Source: Sclerotinia nivalis (taxonomy: Eukaryota; Ascomycota; Leotiomycetes; Helotiales; Sclerotiniaceae). Taken from it: 64,000 nt of DNA. Each line of letters opens with the position of its first letter. Position 1 is the stretch's first letter. The notes under the pieces were generated by a model, which saw nothing but the letters and a program-made list of their open reading frames with translations, made no database searches and was not told the origin of the DNA. The stretch is taken from positions 434,001-498,000 of the forward strand of contig JAPEIS010000015.1 in assembly GCA_029531795.1 (NCBI GenBank), read 5' to 3'. The position numbers and the translations under genes were made by a program. This document shows positions 58,480 through 64,000 of the stretch, piece after piece.

Positions 58480-58922
58480 AGGTAGAAAACTTGGGGTCAT
58501 GGGACAGTATCTACGCGGGGTGATTGTTGCATTAGAAGCACACAAGATATTATAGATTTATACAGCGCATAAAGAAAATATAGAAATTATTCCGCTCTTC
58601 ATGATTATCTCTATGGGCCTGGAAGACTTTCCCGGCGTGGTCGGTGGCAATGTAGATGAATACAACTCACATTGAATGTGATCTAATCGCCAACTAATCT
58701 TGAAATCCGAAACCTATGCACCATCCCCCACAGGGCTTTTAACTCAAATTTCATTCTGAACAGTTGTGTGGAAAAAGTTAGATTAATTTTCAACCCATAG
58801 AGATTCCGTATGGCAACGTTTCAACTTGCACCTTCACAAATTGACAACGATTAAGGAGGCACAGTGTGAGATTCATCAAGTGGATATACATTTATAAATA
58901 CACAAACGCACAGTTAGTTGTA
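58480..58922. other. Convergent intergenic region
   Basis: 3' flanks of the decarboxylase and tyrosyl-tRNA synthetase genes. No gene or repeat seen. Confidence 0.5.
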
Positions 58923-61119
58923 CTAGCTTCTCGACTCGTCGGCTCTACTACCGCCTTCCAGTGGATTTTTCCAGCTTTCAGGTGCATCCGAATCTATCTT
59001 TCTTATTAAAAGATCATGATCGCGAGGTGATACACCTGACTTCACCCTCTTCACCAAATGATCCAGCTCTACCTTTTCCGATGAGAGTTGATTTGTCTCT
59101 CTCAGGTCAGCTTGAAGCAGCTGCATTCGCTCATGGCGCCTTGCATCCTTGTCCTGCCATCTCTGCTGTGAAATTTCATGCGATCGCGCTTTCCTTTCCG
59201 CTCTCAATCGCTTGATCTCATCTCTGTTTGACCTGTCGACTCCATTCACATCTATATTTGGGTTTTTCTCTTCCTCAATTATGTCGCCCTCTTCGTTCAA
59301 TTTCTTTGGCATTTTCTGCTTGATCCAATCTTCATCGCCAGGGAATGACAGACCTTCTGCAATGTACTCTTCATCTGGAACTACTTTGATGATTCGAATG
59401 TTAGCTTTTCCACGTCGAAGAACAAGCATTGAACCATCGATGAGGTAGTGATGGGTATCCTGATTTTGCCATCTTTTAATCGGTGTAAAAACTAAGGCGT
59501 CGTCTTTTCCTTTATATCCCAAAGGCCTAGATCCACCGATGTAAAGTCCAGAGGCACCACACAGGCGATTAGCTTCCGTATTTGTGTCACAAAGGCCGGC
59601 GGCGACGATAATTCTTGGAATACTTCTACTCATAACGAAGGATCGTGGTAACTTAAGATCTGCTCTCGGTCTATTGGATGCGTTGGTACCTGTCTGGTTA
59701 GATGCCACTTTGTGCTCGGCCATCTTTAAATCATGCTGCAACTCCTCCACATTCTCCGCGTTACCCGATTTGCTGAAAAGAAGTCGGTGCTGAAGCTCGG
59801 CGGCCTTGGCTGCCGGTTCCCCGTGAACCAGTTCGAGAAAATCTCGCGCTAATGCGTGTTGAGCTTGTCGTTTAGAAGGTGCCTTCATGTGTTCCTCCAT
59901 TAATGTAGTGATTTTCTCGATAGGCATGAATGTGAAAAGTTTGAGGTATTTTTCTACATCTTGATCTGATGTACGAAGGAAATGGCCATACAAATCGAAC
60001 GAACTCATCATGTCCTTGTCCAGCCATAAAGCATTGCCCGCGCTCTTTCCAAACTTCGCTCCTGATGATGTGGTTAAGAGAGGAACTGTAAATCCAAAAG
60101 GCGGCGTTGCTTTCTCGTGTCGCTCCTTGATGACAGGGTCAGGGTGATTCGCTAGAATGTATTTGAGAGCATCGATACCAGCGGTGATGTTGCCGTACTG
60201 ATCAGAGCCACCAATCTGCATCGTTATGCCTTTCGTATTGTACATGTGCCACCAATCCCATGATTGCAACAAAGGATACGTAAACTCGGCATATGACATG
60301 CCATCTCCTTTATTCATCTTATTCTTGACACTACAAGTATTAGTAAGGGCTTGGCAGATGTATAAATTGAATGTACTCACGTATCTTTTGCAATCATCGC
60401 ACCCATTCTCATCCCTGGTCCAAGGACTTGGAGAAGCTCCATCACCGTCAAGCCATTCATCCAGTGGTTATTGTTGACCAAACCTCTTTTCCATGCCCAT
60501 TCCCACTTGTATCCATGTTTTCTTGCATATGCCTCGACGTTTAGCCATATACCTTTCATTTGATAATGCATCTTCAATATGTTCTCATTCCTCGTTGTAC
60601 TCTTCATTTTCTCTCGTGTCGTCAAGCGGTCAGTCGGATCACCAATTTTTGCAGTTGCGCCCCCGACTAATGATACCGTATGGTAACCATGTACATACAT
60701 CCAAAACAAGGACATGAGAGGTAATAAGTGGCCAACGTGAAGTGAAGGCGCAGTTGGATCTACACCCACATATGCACCAAGCCGCTTGTCTGTCATCATA
60801 CGATCGACTTCGTCTCTCGAACTGGGACAAAAGTTAATGTCTTCCCACAGCAGAGGTCAAACTCGTGTATTTACCCAGTTATCTGATGTACATATCCTCG
60901 CTCCTCCAGGATTGAGAGCATGCTCTTCGTCTTCCCTGCCTTAATATCCGCGCCCTTTTTTGCCCACTCTATTTCCGCATCTGCCACTTTGGCTAAGTAT
61001 TTTGTTCCAATCCATCTTCTTGACGCTTTATTCGAATTTAGGGACGCTTTAAAAGCGCATCTTGCGCAAACGTAGAGGTCAGGTCGAGCCGAACGCTGAA
61101 GGAGAGAAGTCGTTGCCAT
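58923..61119 (-). CDS. msy1: Mitochondrial tyrosyl-tRNA synthetase
   Basis: Three exons in phase (61119-60875, 60821-60381, 60330-58923) give 697 residues. The basic N-terminus MATTSLLQRSARPDLYVC looks like a mitochondrial targeting sequence. Class I motifs: HVGHLLP (HIGH) after YVGVDPTAPSL, GATAKIGDPT, NNHWMNGLTVMELLQVLG, GGSDQYGNI and KFGKS (KMSKS). The bacterial-type S4-like RNA-binding domain follows (ADLKLPRSFVMSRSIPRII; GASGLYIGG). A lysine/arginine/glutamate-rich C-terminal extension of about 110 residues goes beyond the bacterial enzyme, as in other fungi. It charges mitochondrial tRNA-Tyr; a splicing role as in some Pezizomycotina (CYT-18) is possible but not shown. Confidence 0.95.
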
Positions 61120-61758
61120 CTTCTTGGCCTAGAGGTTAAAACTCACGAACGCATGAAGAGTTGGAGGAGAGAAGCCGAGACCCAGTGAAGTCTGCGAGGG
61201 GATCAATTACTTGAGCAAAGTACTTGTCAATATTCTACTACAATCTCAGTGCCCATAAACAATTCTTGCGGGGGGCCAAAATAATTTCACGGAAAGCGGT
61301 GTTAAGTTTATCCGAGAACATGAGCTAATAAGCGCCACGAGTCAGGGGCTCCGCATTAGTGCCTCTGTGCCCCTCCACATTTGGCGACTCGGAAGATCGA
61401 CCTCCATCACACTACATTCGTATGTAGTAGATGGCATGAACAACTTGACAGCTGGATGATATTCACTGAGAATTCATCCACCCAACCATATTGAGAGAAA
61501 AAGACAATACAGATTCACCTGTGATCACGGGTTTGACAAGAATACCTTTTATGAATGAGAAGCTCATGTTTCATTTTTATGCTTCACTCTCCATTCCCTC
61601 CTACCCTTTCAATCTATCAACATTGACTTTCCTAACTTCAAATACCTATTTCACGCCCTCTTCCGAATTAGTTCCTTCTTCTTCAGTACTGTGATACTTC
61701 CTTCAAAACTGCCTTTACTTCACTATAAATCATCTTCGTTCCACCTCTTGGGTCCAAA
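61120..61758. promoter_or_regulatory. Divergent promoter region between msy1 and the second Sip1-like gene
   Basis: The two genes start head to head with 639 bases between. A pyrimidine-rich stretch (about 61590-61700) precedes the rightward ATG. No specific sites assigned. Confidence 0.5.
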
Positions 61759-64000
61759 ATGGCCGAATCACAGACATTCATCAGTGGAGCTGATGGTAAC
61801 GAAGTTTTTCAGGCGAAATATATTCCAAAGCAAAAAGGTCCTTTGACTTTAGACCATCCGAGTATGAAGGCATACATCTCAACTTTTCCACCTTTGGGTC
61901 AGCTGACGACCATACTCGACCTTACAAAAGTCATTACCGCTTTGTTGGAGGTTGATGAAAGTCGTGCCAAAGAACCATGGGAATTGTCACTTCTGTATAG
62001 TGATGGAGATCAATGGCTAGAGTCTCCGATGGAGCCCATAAAGGAAACAGGTTCCCTACCAACAATCCTGCAAACCGTGGCGCCTTTGGGACTCCATCGG
62101 TTATACTTCAAAACGTCTCTCCCCTCTCGTCTCCCTACAAAATTCACAGTGAAGTTTCGAAGCAGCTCTAATCAATCTTGGAAGCTCGTGAAGGACCACC
62201 AGGGGATGCCAGAAGGTTCGATAATTCTAAAAACAGTCACTTCCCAAGGAAACATTTCAAGTAAATTATCTGATTATGTTGAGAATTTGAATCCAACGCT
62301 AGAGGCAAAAAACCACCGAAGCCAGTCTCCCGGTACCACTCTTTGGTCTGTACAAGTTCCAATCGAAGGAGCTGTTGGGAAAGATTCCACTATAAAGGAC
62401 ATCAAATTTGGGCTTCCTTGGGGACAAGATAAATTGGCAAGGTCGGTTCAGCACCCCGTTGGTATCGTGTCTCATTCTTTACTAATTTGACTAGATGGTT
62501 TGCTCTTATCCGTATCTGGACTCCCTGGTTAGCCCCCCGACAAGGAAAGACTCATTTTGACCTTGATAAGGAGGCCGTAACCTGCTCCTTTTTAAGCTCA
62601 GAAGGCAAGCACATTGTTTTACTAGCTATCAGTGGAGTTAACAACGTGATGACTCTGTTCAAGAGTGACAGTGATGGCAGAGTCGTGCTAGAGGTATTTT
62701 ATGACCTTGCTGTTTTGACGAATATGATTTTGATTCAAGTAGGTTCGAAATGACAACCCCAAGGAGTCCGTTGCTCATGTCCTCGTTGGGCTCGGTGACG
62801 ACTATGAGTCGGCTAACGCGGCCGTAATGTACCATGCTAGAGAGGTCGTTGCAACTTTCGAGAGTGCATCTGGTGAAACGCAAAAGGAGGTCGAGGCTCT
62901 CAACGAAGGGGACGAGAAGACAAAGGTTTGGGTTGAAAATTGGTGTGATGGCTTGACGTATTGTACGTTCACTAAACCTTTCGATATAATTTTCTAACCA
63001 ATGAGCCAGGCACATGGAATGCACTTGGGCAAAGATTAACAGAAGACAAAATACTTAAAGCTGTTGATATTCTGGCAGAGAATAAGATTAACGTTACAAA
63101 CTTTATCATTGACGATAATTGGCAAGCCATCGACTACAAGGGGCATGGTCAATTTCAACACGGTTGGATTGAGTTTGAGGCGGAAAGAGAGGCATTTCCC
63201 AATGGCTTGAAGCACACTATATCTCTCATTCGAGAAAAGCAGCCTAGTATACAGCATGTAGCTGTATGGCACGCAATTTTAGGTTACTGGGGTGGTCTTG
63301 CCTCAGATGGTAAGATTGCCAAGGCTTACAAAACGGTTGAAGTAATTCGGCGAGATTCTGAGAGACGAAATCTACCTTTGGGTGGCAAAATGACAGTGGT
63401 AGCCAAAGAAGATGTGCGGAGGTTCTACAATGATTTTTATTCATTTCTTTCATCCTGTGGGGTTGATGCTGTCAAGACGGAGTAAGTGGCCGATGCTTAC
63501 CGTTTCTTTGCTGACATAACCTAGTGCCCAATTTATGCTTGATCTCTTTGAGTCTGCTCAAGATCGTAGTGATTTGATATCCGCATACCAAGATGCGTGG
63601 ACCCTTTCAACTCTTCAACATTTCAGTGTTAAGGCAATCTCTTGCATGTCACAGATCCCGCAAATCCTCTTTCATTCTCAATTGCCCCAGAACAGACCTC
63701 CAATCCTCGTACGGAACTCTGACGACTTTTTTCCCGAAATTCCTACTAGTCACCCATGGCATGTCTTTACCAATGCCCACAATGCCTTATTTACACAACA
63801 TCTCAATCTCATTCCAGATTGGGACATGTTTCAAACCGTTCATGACTATTCTGGTTTCCATGCAGCTGCTAGATGTGTTAGCGGTGGTCCAATATATATT
63901 ACAGATGTGCCTGGTCAACATGATCTTGACCTTATCAACCAAATGACTGGTCCTACTCCTCGCGGAAAGACTGTTATTTTTAGACCTAGCGTTGTTGGCA
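61759..64000 (+). CDS. Raffinose synthase / Sip1 family protein, copy 2 (truncated by window end)
   Basis: Exons 61759-62441, 62495-62693, 62743-62962, 63010-63481 and 63525 onward keep frame throughout and run off the right edge. Landmarks: RWFALIRIWTPWLAPR, YCTWNALG, IIDDNWQAIDY, VWHAILGYWGGL, DAVKTDAQ (probable nucleophile region), RNSDDFFPEIP, HPWHVFTNAHNALFTQHLN and IPDWDMFQT. The N-terminus (MAESQTFISGADGNEV) is about 30 residues longer than copy 1, and it keeps a WSVQVPIEGAVG segment not seen there. Intron positions around YCTWN and TDAQ differ from or partly match copy 1. Same family and presumed cytosolic alpha-galactoside chemistry; substrate unknown. Confidence 0.9.

Overview
The window is nuclear DNA of a filamentous ascomycete. 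Genes carry short introns of about 45-80 bases with GTAAGT/GTGAGT-type donors. Families typical of filamentous fungi are present (HET, 2EXR, WSC, F-box, serine/threonine-rich GPI proteins). Transposon and gene relics show C-to-T nonsense changes in CpA context, as left by repeat-induced point mutation (RIP). The AT-rich base composition and gene mix would suit a leotiomycete such as the Sclerotiniaceae; that placement is inference, since no marker gene was compared. I found no rRNA, tRNA or CRISPR.

Layout. 1-2.2 kb: RIP-damaged Tad1-like LINE, minus strand, running off the left edge. 4.1-5.6 kb: WSC-domain membrane protein. 5.6-9.8 kb: gene-free, with small repeats. 9.8-12.8 kb: alpha/beta hydrolase and an unrecognised protein. 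15.4-17.6 kb: HET-domain pseudogene. 18.4 kb: a probable MITE. 18.9-19.9 kb: 2EXR protein. 21.5-25.2 kb: an Arf-GAP and a two-RRM/RGG RNA-binding protein. 27.0-29.6 kb: Tah18/NDOR1 diflavin reductase. 30.0-33.5 kb: raffinose-synthase-like (Sip1) protein. 35.1-37.5 kb: divergent pair of related F-box genes. 38.5-46 kb: secreted or GPI proteins and a decayed coiled-coil gene. 46.8-48.7 kb: intact HET gene. 49.0-51.7 kb: Nse1 and a spliced DUF427 gene. 53.8 kb: small protein with twin WWxC motifs. 56.8-61.1 kb: group II PLP decarboxylase and mitochondrial tyrosyl-tRNA synthetase. 61.8-64 kb: a second Sip1-like gene cut by the right edge.

No operon or biosynthetic cluster is evident. Housekeeping genes (Arf-GAP, RRM, Tah18, Nse1, mitochondrial TyrRS) alternate with lineage-specific ones (HET, 2EXR, F-box, secreted). 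Several neighbours are divergent (F-box pair; TyrRS and the second Sip1-like gene) and may share promoters. Exon coordinates were set by hand from splice signals and reading-frame continuity; where phases were checked this is stated. I see no clear new multi-gene system. The best leads are the HET pseudogene killed by CAA-to-TAA changes, the F-box pair, the 11-nt microexon in the DUF427 gene, and the twin-WWxC protein.
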